Origin: Acidobacteriota bacterium
Lineage (GTDB): Bacteria; Acidobacteriota; Vicinamibacteria; Vicinamibacterales; UBA2999
Direction of reading: 5' to 3'
NCBI GenBank assembly: GCA_016184455.1
Contig: JACPCS010000112.1
Coordinates: forward strand, 18,180 to 82,179
Length of the DNA: 64,000 nt
This document shows positions 16,977 through 25,507 of the stretch, in pieces. Each line of letters opens with the position of its first letter. The stretch's first letter is position 1. The notes under the pieces are model-generated. The model searched no databases and had not been told where the DNA came from. It saw only the letters and a list, made by a program, of their open reading frames with translations. Position numbers and translations under genes: made by a program.

Positions 16977-17779
16977 CACTTCACGCTGCCGAACGTCGAT
17001 GCCTCGAGCACGTGTTCACGATTCTCGAGCTCAATGGCCTCGGCCACACGGGCGGCTCGCTGTCCGTGCTCCAGACGCTCGTGGCCCTCTATTTCGACGT
17101 GGCGCGGGTGGACCCGGCGAACCCCGCCTGGCCTGACCGCGATCGCATCGTGCTGTCGAAGGCGCATGCCTGCGAGGCGATGTACGCGGTTCTCGCGGAG
17201 CGCGGGTTCTTCCCCGCCGAGCGATTCGCAGAGTATCTGCGCTTCGGGTCGATGCTGCAGGGGCACACCGAGCGGTGCACGCCGGGCGTCGAATATTCGG
17301 GCGGGTCGCTCGGACAGGGCATCTGCTTCGCGGCCGGCCTGGCGTACGCCGCGAAGCTGCGCCGCCAGCAGCACCGCATCTTCTGCATCGTCGGCGACGG
17401 CGAGTGCCACGAAGGCTCCGTCTGGGAGGCGGCGATGTTCGGTGCCCATTACCGGCTCGACAACCTCTACGTCGCCGTCGACTACAACCATTACGCCGAC
17501 CACGCCAACATCTCGGAGCTGATGGAGCTCGAGCCGTTCGTCGAGAAGTGGCGGAGCTTCGGGTGGGAGACGGTGTTCGTGGAGCAGGGCAACGACGTCG
17601 AACGCGTCGCAGCCGCGTTCAAGGGCGTCACCGCCGAGGGACGGCCGAAATGCCTCGTCGTGAACACGGTGAAGAACTGTGGCGTGGCCGTCTGGGCCGA
17701 GCACCGTCTGCACCAGGCCAACGGCCAGCTGCTTCGCGACGGACTCGCCGAGGGGAGGGCGCGGCTGCATGTGGAATGA
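16973..17779 (+). CDS. Transketolase-like protein, N-terminal (thiamine-binding) half
   Basis: A 268 aa protein equal to the pyrophosphate-binding domain of transketolase. GLGHTGGSLSVLQTLVALYF, LSKAHACEAMYA and GGSLGQGICFAAGLA are the classic N-terminal motifs, and GDGECHEGSVWEAAMFGAHYRLDNLYVAVDYN is the thiamine motif (GDG...N). The second half is the next gene. Split transketolases occur in archaea and in bacterial sugar clusters. It should transfer a two-carbon ketol unit; coupled with a keto-sugar it could lengthen or branch the chain. Overlaps previous stop by ATGA. Confidence 0.88.
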   Translation: MTLHAAERRCLEHVFTILELNGLGHTGGSLSVLQTLVALYFDVARVDPANPAWPDRDRIVLSKAHACEAMYAVLAERGFFPAERFAEYLRFGSMLQGHTERCTPGVEYSGGSLGQGICFAAGLAYAAKLRRQQHRIFCIVGDGECHEGSVWEAAMFGAHYRLDNLYVAVDYNHYADHANISELMELEPFVEKWRSFGWETVFVEQGNDVERVAAAFKGVTAEGRPKCLVVNTVKNCGVAVWAEHRLHQANGQLLRDGLAEGRARLHVE

Positions 17780-18710
17780 CCAGGCGTTCCGGAAGATGCG
17801 CGAGGCCTACGGCGACGCGGTGATCGACCTCGCCAGGCACGACCCGCGCGTGCTGTTCGTGTCGGCCGACTGCGGCGCCCACGAGCGCGAGTTCTTCCGC
17901 AAGGAGCACGCGGGACGGCTGATCGAAATGGGGATTGCGGAAGCGAATTCCGCGTGCGTGGCGGCGGCGCTGGCGTCCGAGGGGTTCAAGCCGCACCTGC
18001 TGAACTTCGCCTACCTGCTCGCCCGCATGTACAACCAGATCGGCCAGACCATCTGCGTCGACGCGTACCCGGTCCGCATCGCGGCGTACTACGCCGGTGT
18101 CTGGGGCATCGGCGGCCGATCCCACAACTGCGTCATCGACCTCGCCTTCATGCGGGCGCTGCCGAATCTGACGATCTTCTCGCCGGCGGACTACTGGGAG
18201 ACCGCCACGATCGTGCGCCAGGCGGAGACGATCGATGGACCGACGTATATCCGGCTCGCCGGCGTGCCGACGCCGGTCGTCTTCGACGCGCAGCCGCGGT
18301 TCACGCCGGTCCGGCGGATGGCCGACGGCGCCGACTGCACCATCTTCTGTCACGGCCCGGCGGTGGCCGAGGCGCTGCGCGCCCGGACGCATGCCGGGCT
18401 GGATGCGGCCATCGTCAGCGTCGCGCAAATCAAGCCGCTGCCGGTCGAGGCGATCGTGGCGGAAGCGGCGCGCCGTCCGGCCGTCGTTGTCGTCGAGGAT
18501 CACTCGCGCATTGGCGGGCTGGGCGAAGCAATCGCCGCTGCGGTCGCGGAGCACTGCCCGCGGCCGATCGCGCTCCTCGGTGTGCCCGACGTCTTCCCCT
18601 GGTCGGTCCTCGGCGAGGAGCCGGAGGTCTACGGGCGGTACGGCATCGGCGCGCGCGACATCGCCGCCGCGGTCGAGCGTGTGTCTCCATGTACAAACGT
18701 ATTCTCGTAA
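17769..18710 (+). CDS. Transketolase-like protein, C-terminal half
   Basis: A 313 aa protein with the pyrimidine-binding and C-terminal transketolase domains. EMGIAEANSACVAAALA carries the glutamate that activates thiamine, GRSHNCVIDLAFMRALPNL the GxSH loop, and VVVVEDHSRIGGLGEAIAAAV the C-terminal domain strand. It overlaps the N-terminal half by 11 bases, so the two are translationally coupled. With the E1 alpha/beta pair at 10891-12880, the operon encodes two separate two-subunit thiamine enzymes. Confidence 0.88.
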   Translation: MWNDQAFRKMREAYGDAVIDLARHDPRVLFVSADCGAHEREFFRKEHAGRLIEMGIAEANSACVAAALASEGFKPHLLNFAYLLARMYNQIGQTICVDAYPVRIAAYYAGVWGIGGRSHNCVIDLAFMRALPNLTIFSPADYWETATIVRQAETIDGPTYIRLAGVPTPVVFDAQPRFTPVRRMADGADCTIFCHGPAVAEALRARTHAGLDAAIVSVAQIKPLPVEAIVAEAARRPAVVVVEDHSRIGGLGEAIAAAVAEHCPRPIALLGVPDVFPWSVLGEEPEVYGRYGIGARDIAAAVERVSPCTNVFS

Positions 18711-19630
18711 CCGGCAGCTCCGGCGTCCTCGGTGCGGCGGTGAGGGCCGTCAGCGCCGAGTACGCGCAATCGGAATTCGTTTTCTTCACGAGCCGCGACT
18801 GCGACCTTCGCGACCCGGCCGCCACGCTGCGGGCGTTCCGCGAGGTCAGGCCCGACGCCGTGCTGCACCTCGCCGCGGTCAGCGGCGGCGTGACGCTCAC
18901 GCGCGAAAGGCCGGCAACGGTGCTCCGCGACAACCTGCTGATGACGCTCAGCGTCCTCGAGGCGGCCCGCCTCGTGCCGGTCAGGAAGACGGTGATGACG
19001 CTGTCGACCGGCATGTATCCGCCGGACGCCGCGCTGCCGCTCAAGGAAGCATCGGTGCACGCGGGACCGGCGCACGAGTCGAACTACAGCTACGCCTATG
19101 CGAAGCGCCTGATCGAGCCCGCCATCCGCGCGTATCGCCAGGAGTTCGGCGAGAACGTGATCGGTCTCGTGCCGAACGGCATCTTCGGCGAGCACGACAA
19201 GTTCTTCAGCCCGGCGGCCACGTTCCTTGCCTCGCTCATTCGCCGCTTCTGCGAGCATCGTGATGATACGGAGCCGATTGTCGTCTGGGGTGACGGCTCT
19301 CCGCTCCGCGAGATGACGTACGGCAAGGACATGGCACGCGCGTTCCTCTGGTGCCTGTTCAACTACGACGACGCGCAGATCCTGAACGTGGGTACTCCCG
19401 AGGAGCGAACGATTGGCGAGATGGCGCTGATGATTGCCGACCTGCTCGGGATCGCACGCTCGCGCGTGATGTTCGATCCCGCGAAGCCGGGCGGTGTGTT
19501 CCGCAAGACGACCGATCAGAGCCGGTTCCTGGCGTTGTCCGGGTTTCAGTTCACGCCCCTGCGCGAGGGCCTCCGGCTGACGCTCGACTGGTTCATGGCG
19601 CAGTACGGGGCTGCCGCCGCATGCCGGTGA
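18689..19630 (+). CDS. NAD-dependent epimerase/reductase, GDP-fucose-synthase family
   Basis: A 313 aa extended SDR. TGSSGVLGAAVRAV is the nucleotide turn; LSTGMYPPDAALPLKE and HESNYSYAYAKRLIEPAI (Tyr-Lys pair) resemble the eukaryotic-like GDP-L-fucose synthase branch, and GLVPNGIFGEHDKF follows. It is thus a second, distinct Fcl-like enzyme beside the one at 16035. The ATG at 18689 overlaps the transketolase stop by 22 bases. It may reduce the product of one of the thiamine enzymes. Confidence 0.8.
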   Translation: MYKRILVTGSSGVLGAAVRAVSAEYAQSEFVFFTSRDCDLRDPAATLRAFREVRPDAVLHLAAVSGGVTLTRERPATVLRDNLLMTLSVLEAARLVPVRKTVMTLSTGMYPPDAALPLKEASVHAGPAHESNYSYAYAKRLIEPAIRAYRQEFGENVIGLVPNGIFGEHDKFFSPAATFLASLIRRFCEHRDDTEPIVVWGDGSPLREMTYGKDMARAFLWCLFNYDDAQILNVGTPEERTIGEMALMIADLLGIARSRVMFDPAKPGGVFRKTTDQSRFLALSGFQFTPLREGLRLTLDWFMAQYGAAAACR

Positions 19631-20589
19631 ACCCGCGCGCACTCGGCCGCACGGGCCTGACGGTTTCCGAGATTGGTTTCGGGGCCTGGGGGATCGGCGG
19701 CACGGCCGACGGCGCCGTCGGCTACGGTCCGGTGGACGACGCCGTGTCACTGCGGACGCTGGGCCGCGCCCTCGACCTCGGGATCACGTTCTTCGACACG
19801 TCGGACCTCTACGGGTACGGCCACAGCGAGCGCCTGCTCGGTGAAGCGCTCCGCGGCTGGCGGCCGCGCGTCGTGATCGCGTCGAAGGTGGGCATGCTGA
19901 ACGCGGCGGACGAGCAGGATTTCTCTCCGCGCCACATCAGGACCGCGCTCGAGCGCAGCCTCCGCCGCCTCGGGACCGACTACGTCGATGTCTACCAGCT
20001 TCACGACCCTCCGGTGGCAGCAATGGCCGCCGACGATCCGGCGCTCGTGGAGCTGCGGCGGCTCAAGCAGCAAGGAACGATTCGCGTGGTGGGGATCTCC
20101 GTCAGGTCGCCGCACGAGGCGATCGACGCGGTCCGCCGGCTCGGCGCCGACTGCGTGCAGCTGAACTTCAGCCTGATCGATCAGCGAGCGCTCGACACCG
20201 GCGCGCTCGCCGAATGTGGCCGGCTCGGTGCCGGCGTCATTGCGCGCACGCCGTTGTGCTACGGCTTCCTCAGCGGCCGCCTCGACGCGAACCGGATGTT
20301 TGGCGACGGTGATCACCGCAGACGCTGGCCGGCGGCACAGCTCGCGAGGTGGGCGGACGCGCCGGGACGGTTCGAAGCAATCCGAGCGGCCGACAGCCAG
20401 ACCGCCGCGCAGTTCGCCCTGCGGTTCTGCCTCTCCTTCGGTGAAATCTCGACGGTCATCCCTGGAATGCTCTTCGAGCACGAGGTGGAGGAGAACGCGG
20501 CGGCGAGCCATCTGGGGCCGCTGGCGCCGCACTCGGTTCGGGCGGCGGAGCTCGTCTACCAGCAGCACGAATTCTTTGGTGGCCGCTGA
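19621..20589 (+). CDS. Aldo/keto reductase (second copy)
   Basis: A 322 aa aldo/keto reductase distinct from the one at 9914. GFGAWGIGG, FFDTSDLYGYGHSERLLGEAL (Asp, Tyr), VIASKVG (Lys) and YQLHDPP (His) give the full catalytic tetrad. The C-terminus STVIPGMLFEHEVEENA matches the NADP-binding IPG segment. It starts at an ATG ten bases inside the previous gene. Two reductases flanking the two thiamine enzymes suggest a pair of carbonyl reductions in the same pathway. Confidence 0.85.
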   Translation: MPVNPRALGRTGLTVSEIGFGAWGIGGTADGAVGYGPVDDAVSLRTLGRALDLGITFFDTSDLYGYGHSERLLGEALRGWRPRVVIASKVGMLNAADEQDFSPRHIRTALERSLRRLGTDYVDVYQLHDPPVAAMAADDPALVELRRLKQQGTIRVVGISVRSPHEAIDAVRRLGADCVQLNFSLIDQRALDTGALAECGRLGAGVIARTPLCYGFLSGRLDANRMFGDGDHRRRWPAAQLARWADAPGRFEAIRAADSQTAAQFALRFCLSFGEISTVIPGMLFEHEVEENAAASHLGPLAPHSVRAAELVYQQHEFFGGR

Positions 20590-20605
20590 CACCCCTCGAT
20601 CACAG

Positions 20606-21433
20606 ATGAATCGGACCGGCGGTCCCCTCGTGAGCATCGTCACGCCTGTGTTGAACGGGATGCCCGATATCCGTGCCTGTCTCGACAGCGTCGCCACCCA
20701 GACCTACCCGCACATCGAGCACATCCTGGTGGACGGGTGCTCAACCGACGGCACCGTGGAGCTGATTGCCGACTACGCCGCGCGATACCCCGATCGCGTG
20801 CGGTTCACGTCTGAGCCGGACTCCGGCTGTGGAGACGCCTGGGCCAAAGGCGTGAGGATGGCGCACGGGCAGATTCTCGGCTGCCTCGGGGCGGACGACC
20901 TCTGCGAGCCGGGCGCGGTCGACGCCGTCGCCGTCTTCTTCCGCGAGCATCCCGACGCAATGTTCGTGCACGGCGGCTGCCGTCAGGTGTGGGGCGACGG
21001 CACGGCCGTCATCCATCGCCCCACACCATTCGACTACCGCACGTTCGTGCGGACAGCGCGGCACATCGCCACGCCGTCGTCGTACTACCGGCGCGAGCTC
21101 GTCGAGCACGTCGGACCGGTGGAGGAGTGCGGCAACGATTTCGAGTTCATGCTGCGCGTGGCACGCGTCTGTCAGGTTCACTCGCTCGACGCCACGCTGT
21201 CGACGCTGTCCCGGCGCGTCGGAACGGCGTTCAACCCGCTCGATCCCGTACGCCGAGCGGTATCGTTTCGCGACGACTACGAGGCCAGCCGCCGCCACGG
21301 CGGCGGCCGGCTGTCGCCGATCGCGCTCCGGTACTACTGGGCGGCGCTCTCGGCGCGCCTGGGCATTCAGCCGACCTCGCGAATTGCCCGCGGCCTGTCC
21401 GCGGCGGCGCGTGCCGTGAGGGCGCACCGGTGA
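20606..21433 (+). CDS. Glycosyltransferase family 2
   Basis: A 275 aa GT-A transferase. VSIVTPVLNGMPDIRACLDSV and HILVDGCSTDGTVELI form the nucleotide-sugar fold; the metal-binding DxD equivalent is LGADDLCEPGAV. PVEECGNDFEFMLRVA provides the catalytic-base region, an ED-type motif. Soluble, with no clear membrane span. It adds one sugar to the lipid-linked repeat unit. Seventeen bases separate it from the reductase, one of the few gaps in the operon. Confidence 0.85.
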   Translation: MNRTGGPLVSIVTPVLNGMPDIRACLDSVATQTYPHIEHILVDGCSTDGTVELIADYAARYPDRVRFTSEPDSGCGDAWAKGVRMAHGQILGCLGADDLCEPGAVDAVAVFFREHPDAMFVHGGCRQVWGDGTAVIHRPTPFDYRTFVRTARHIATPSSYYRRELVEHVGPVEECGNDFEFMLRVARVCQVHSLDATLSTLSRRVGTAFNPLDPVRRAVSFRDDYEASRRHGGGRLSPIALRYYWAALSARLGIQPTSRIARGLSAAARAVRAHR

Positions 21434-23007
21434 GCATCGTCCCCGCCGCGTGGGTGTCGGCGGCTCGGACCGCGGTCGTCCTGGCCCGCCGCCGCGAGGC
21501 GCAGGCGGTGCTGGCGGCCTACGGCCACCTGGTGTCGAGTGCGGCTGTGTTCGTCTTCCTCACGCCGATCATTCTCGACGCCGTCGGCGCCGCCGCCTAC
21601 GGCTATTGGGTGATTCTCAACGCGCTCGGCGGCTACCTGCTGCTGAGCGATCTCGGCCTGTCGACGGCCGTCGCGCGGTACACGGCGGTGCACCGCGCCA
21701 CCGGCACCGCCGACAGCCTCAGCGCGTTTCTCTCCACCGCGGCTGCTGTGTTCGCCGGCACGGCCGCCGTGATCCTCGCGGCAACGGTTCTCGCGGCTCC
21801 GCTGGTGGTCCGCGTGTTCGACGTGCCCGCGCCGCTGCAGATGGAGGTGACGGCCGCGGCGCTGATGACGGGCGCGAACGTCGCGGCGCTCCTGCTGACG
21901 CTGTTTGTCGCCAACGTCAACTACGGGCACAACCGCCTCGACGCCTCGAAGGGGGCGACCGTGCTGGGCCAGGCCGTCATGGCGGCCGCGACCGTGTGGC
22001 TGCTGCGTCACGGCGCCGGGATCGACGGTGTCGCGGCCGCCACACTGGCCGGGACGCTCACGACGCTCGCCGCGAACGCGATGTGCCTGAGGGCCGGGTG
22101 TCGCGACGTCGTCTTCAGCGCCGCCCGGATCGAGAAGGCTGCGCTCGCGGGTGTCTGGCGCTACAGCCTCCGAACCCTCGTCCTGGCGGTTGCCAACCGC
22201 ATCGTGAACTACACGGATGCGATCGTCATCGGCGTCGCCCTGGGCGCCGCGGCGGTCGCGAAGTACGAGCTGACGTTCCGTCTCTGCTTTCTTGCGACGT
22301 ATCTGTTTGCCAGCGTCTCGATGGCGCTGTTCCCGAGATTTGCGTCCGCGACCTGTGATGCCGGCCACGAGGGCCGCACGCGCGCGACGTATCTGCGCGT
22401 GGTTCGGCTGTCAGTGCTCATCGCGGTTCCCGTCGGGATTTCCCTGGCGGCGTTCGCCGGGCCGTTCGTCACCGTCTGGGCCGGCCCAGGGATGTTTGCC
22501 GGCGGCAGCGTCCTCGCCGTGCTCCTGGCGATGCACGTGCTGCACGCGATCGGCACGCCGGCGGTGACGTTCCTGCAGGGCGCGGGACGCAACCACGGGC
22601 TGATGTACGCGGAAATGGCCAACGCGGTCCTGAACCTCGCGCTGTCGCTCGTGCTGGTCCGCTCGTTCGGCCTCGCGGGCGTCGCCGCCGGCACGCTCGT
22701 CGCGCACCTCGCCACCTCGTTCTGGGTGTTGCAGCTCGTGCCGGCCCGGATGCTCGGCCTCTCGCCGATCGCCGTGTGGCGCCATGCGATCGCGGCGCCG
22801 CTCGCGCTCGGCGTTCCGGCAGCGCTGGTCGCCGCGGCCCTGGCGATTCAGCGCGCGGCCGCACCGACGCTGGTGTCCCTGGCGACGGCGAGCGCGGTCG
22901 TGGGGGGCACGTATCTGCTGACCTACCTCGCGTATGTGGCGATCGGCGGCAGAGGGGCGGCACCTGTGACGGCCGGTGCGCCGGCCTCCGCGTTGAGTCA
23001 AACCTGA
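21430..23007 (+). CDS. wzx: Wzx-type polysaccharide flippase
   Basis: A 525 aa integral membrane protein with about 12-14 hydrophobic spans and short loops, of the polysaccharide synthase/MOP family. LLLSDLGLSTAVARYTAVHRA near residue 75 and a later TFLQGAGRNHGLMYAEM are typical family segments. It would carry the undecaprenyl-linked repeat unit to the periplasm for polymerisation. The GTG start overlaps the glycosyltransferase stop (GTGA). Confidence 0.88.
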   Translation: MSIVPAAWVSAARTAVVLARRREAQAVLAAYGHLVSSAAVFVFLTPIILDAVGAAAYGYWVILNALGGYLLLSDLGLSTAVARYTAVHRATGTADSLSAFLSTAAAVFAGTAAVILAATVLAAPLVVRVFDVPAPLQMEVTAAALMTGANVAALLLTLFVANVNYGHNRLDASKGATVLGQAVMAAATVWLLRHGAGIDGVAAATLAGTLTTLAANAMCLRAGCRDVVFSAARIEKAALAGVWRYSLRTLVLAVANRIVNYTDAIVIGVALGAAAVAKYELTFRLCFLATYLFASVSMALFPRFASATCDAGHEGRTRATYLRVVRLSVLIAVPVGISLAAFAGPFVTVWAGPGMFAGGSVLAVLLAMHVLHAIGTPAVTFLQGAGRNHGLMYAEMANAVLNLALSLVLVRSFGLAGVAAGTLVAHLATSFWVLQLVPARMLGLSPIAVWRHAIAAPLALGVPAALVAAALAIQRAAAPTLVSLATASAVVGGTYLLTYLAYVAIGGRGAAPVTAGAPASALSQT

Positions 23008-23018
23008 AGGAACGCTCG

Positions 23019-24137
23019 ATGGCCTATTCAGTGCGCTTCGTGAACCCGCAGGAGCACTACCGCCGGCTCAAGCCTGAAATCGACGCCGCGATCATCGGCT
23101 GCCTGACGCGTGGCGATCTCGTGTATCGCGGCGAGCTGCGCGCGTTCGAGTCGCACCTCGCGGAATTCGTCGGCACCCGGTACGCCGTTGGCGTCAAGAG
23201 CGGCTATCACGCGCTGCACTTCGCGCTTCTCGCGGCTGGGATCGGCCTTGGCGATGAGGTCATCACGGTGGCGCACACGTTCGTCGCCAGTGTGTCCGCC
23301 ATCGTCCACTGCGGCGCGACGCCGGTGCTCGTCGACATCGGCGCCGACTACAACATGGATCCGGCGAAGGTCGAGGCGGCGATGACGCCGCGGACGCGCG
23401 CGATCATGGTGGTGCACCTGAACGGCCGCATGTGCGACATGGCCGCAATCGGGGCGATTGCCGGTCGGCACGGCCTGCTCCTGGTCGAGGACGCCGCGCA
23501 GGCGCTCGGCGCCACCTTCGACGGACGCCGCGCCGGGTCGTTCGGCATCGGGTGCTTCAGCTTTTACCCGTTCAAGATCCTCGGGGGATTCGGCGACGGC
23601 GGGGCGGTGACGACCAGTGACGCCCGCATCGCGCAGGCGATCAGCCGGATCCGCTTCAACGGCGAGGACCGCGAGACCGGCGAGTATCACTTTCACGGCT
23701 ACTCCGCGCTCCTCGACAACGTGCAGGCGGCCGTGCTCGACGTGAAGCTGGCGCACGTGCCGGCCTGGATTGCGCATCGCCGCGCGATCGCGCAGCTGTA
23801 CCACGAGCGGCTCACCGACATTCCTGGCCTGCGGCTGCCCCCGATCGATGGGCCCCGCCAGACCGACGTGTTTCAGAACTACGTCGTCCGGACGACGGAG
23901 CGTGACCAGCTGCGGGAGCACCTGAAGACGTTGGGGGTGGAGACGCTCGTCCACTGGGCCCGGCCGATGTGGGCCCATCCGGCGCTTGGACTTGCCGATC
24001 CCGGCCTCAGCGACACCGCGCGTCTGTGTCGCGAGGTGATCTCGCTGCCGATGAGCGCCGAGACGACGGAGGCCGACGTGGCCGCGACCGCTGACGCGAT
24101 CCGCGCCTGGTTCCTCTCGCCCGTGAGCGTCGCGTGA
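23019..24137 (+). CDS. DegT/DnrJ/EryC1 sugar aminotransferase
   Basis: A 372 aa PLP enzyme with an intact catalytic lysine, Lys186 in SFYPFKILGGFGDGG, unlike the paralogue at 14899. LLVEDAAQALGA gives the PLP aspartate and GVKSGYHALHFAL the phosphate loop. It would transaminate a keto-nucleotide sugar, perhaps the 4-keto-6-deoxy product of the large dehydratase at 29271. AAGGA-type spacing (GAAGGAACGCTCG) before the ATG looks like a good ribosome site, useful because the gene does not overlap the flippase. Confidence 0.85.
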   Translation: MAYSVRFVNPQEHYRRLKPEIDAAIIGCLTRGDLVYRGELRAFESHLAEFVGTRYAVGVKSGYHALHFALLAAGIGLGDEVITVAHTFVASVSAIVHCGATPVLVDIGADYNMDPAKVEAAMTPRTRAIMVVHLNGRMCDMAAIGAIAGRHGLLLVEDAAQALGATFDGRRAGSFGIGCFSFYPFKILGGFGDGGAVTTSDARIAQAISRIRFNGEDRETGEYHFHGYSALLDNVQAAVLDVKLAHVPAWIAHRRAIAQLYHERLTDIPGLRLPPIDGPRQTDVFQNYVVRTTERDQLREHLKTLGVETLVHWARPMWAHPALGLADPGLSDTARLCREVISLPMSAETTEADVAATADAIRAWFLSPVSVA

Positions 24138-25507
24138 ACGTGACCGAAGGCACGCTGTCGATCGGCGATCTGGCGGGACCGCTCGGTCTTGCGATCATCG
24201 CGCTCGCCGCGTGCCTGCTCGGCGCCGCCATGCTGCGGCCCCGCTGGGCGTGGCCGCTGCTCGTGATCGGCGCGATCGTCGGCAGCGGCCCGAAGCTCAA
24301 GGGGTACGTGGTCTACGACGAGCTGTTCCTGCTCGCACTGGTGGGCGGTGTGCTGCTGGCCGCGGCCGTGGGTGTCGTCCGCGAGCGGCTCACGCCGGCG
24401 CCGCGCACGGACACGGCCCTGTTTGTGACGTGGGCGCTCCTGATGGCCGTGCAGTCCGTGCGGGGGATGCTGGCCGAAGGCGATCCCCGGATCGCCCGCT
24501 GGATTGCGATGTACCTGGCGCTCGCCGCGCTCGCCTGGGTACTGAGCCGCTATCGCGTCGCGCCGCTCCGCAACCGCTATGCAGTCGTCGTCGGCGCGAC
24601 GGTTGCCGTCTACACGGCCTATCTCGCCGCCGGCGCGTACTGGGAGGCGACCGTTGCGCCCGGCGCGCGGTTCTTCGCCCAGGGCTACGTCTGGGCCGGC
24701 ACTGCCGGCGCCGTGTTCCCGACCGTGGTGGCATTCCCGGCGGCACTCCTGCTCGCGGAGCGCCAGCGCGGGTGGATGCGAGCCCTCGGGGTCGCCGGCC
24801 TGCTCGTCATCGCTGCGGTCGCCTGGTACTACGATTCGCGGTACTCGTGGCTGGTGATGGGCGGCTACGTGGTCCTGTGGCTGACGAACCGCCTGTGGAT
24901 GCTTGCAGGTACGGTCGCCGTGGCGGCGTCGTTCGTGCTCGTGACGGGCATGGGGCTCACCGCGTCGGACGCGGTCGACTACGTCAGCGACCAGACGCGC
25001 ACGCTCCAGTTCGAGATCGCGCGCGACGCGATCGCCGACGACTGGACGCTCGCGGCGATCGGTGCCGGGGTGTACACGCACCGCACCATCCTGCCGCCGT
25101 ATGCGCAGCGCGCGTTCGACCGGTACGTCTCCGACGAGACGTTGAATGGCATGTGGCTCGACTACGAAGGACAACCCATCGCGCGCGGGTTCGGCGGCAC
25201 GTACCGGACGACCGGCCTGCCGGCATTCTTCATCGATACGGGCATCCTTGGCATCGGACTGCTGGCGGTGTTGTTCATCCTGCGCGCGGTCGCGCTGGCG
25301 CGGAGTACGGCCTCGGATCGGCGGCTCTGGCTTGCGGCGCTGGCCTTCGGCGGAGCGGCCATGCTGCTCCTGAATCCGATCGACCTCGTCCTCTTCTATC
25401 TCCTCATCATGCCCGACGGCTTGCTCGACGAGCTCGCGGGCAGTAGCGCGCGTACCGCCGGGCGCCGCGCGGCAGCGGCCACGGTCCGCGCGGTTCGGGC
25501 AGCGTGA
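24134..25507 (+). CDS. Multi-spanning O-antigen polymerase-like membrane protein
   Basis: A 457 aa protein with about 10-11 hydrophobic segments and one larger loop near residues 280-365, the layout of Wzy polymerases. Sequence conservation in that class is poor, so the call rests on topology and context between the flippase and glycosyltransferases. It overlaps both neighbours by GTGA. A second polymerase/ligase-type protein lies at 31192, so one may polymerise and the other ligate. Confidence 0.6.
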   Translation: MNVTEGTLSIGDLAGPLGLAIIALAACLLGAAMLRPRWAWPLLVIGAIVGSGPKLKGYVVYDELFLLALVGGVLLAAAVGVVRERLTPAPRTDTALFVTWALLMAVQSVRGMLAEGDPRIARWIAMYLALAALAWVLSRYRVAPLRNRYAVVVGATVAVYTAYLAAGAYWEATVAPGARFFAQGYVWAGTAGAVFPTVVAFPAALLLAERQRGWMRALGVAGLLVIAAVAWYYDSRYSWLVMGGYVVLWLTNRLWMLAGTVAVAASFVLVTGMGLTASDAVDYVSDQTRTLQFEIARDAIADDWTLAAIGAGVYTHRTILPPYAQRAFDRYVSDETLNGMWLDYEGQPIARGFGGTYRTTGLPAFFIDTGILGIGLLAVLFILRAVALARSTASDRRLWLAALAFGGAAMLLLNPIDLVLFYLLIMPDGLLDELAGSSARTAGRRAAAATVRAVRAA

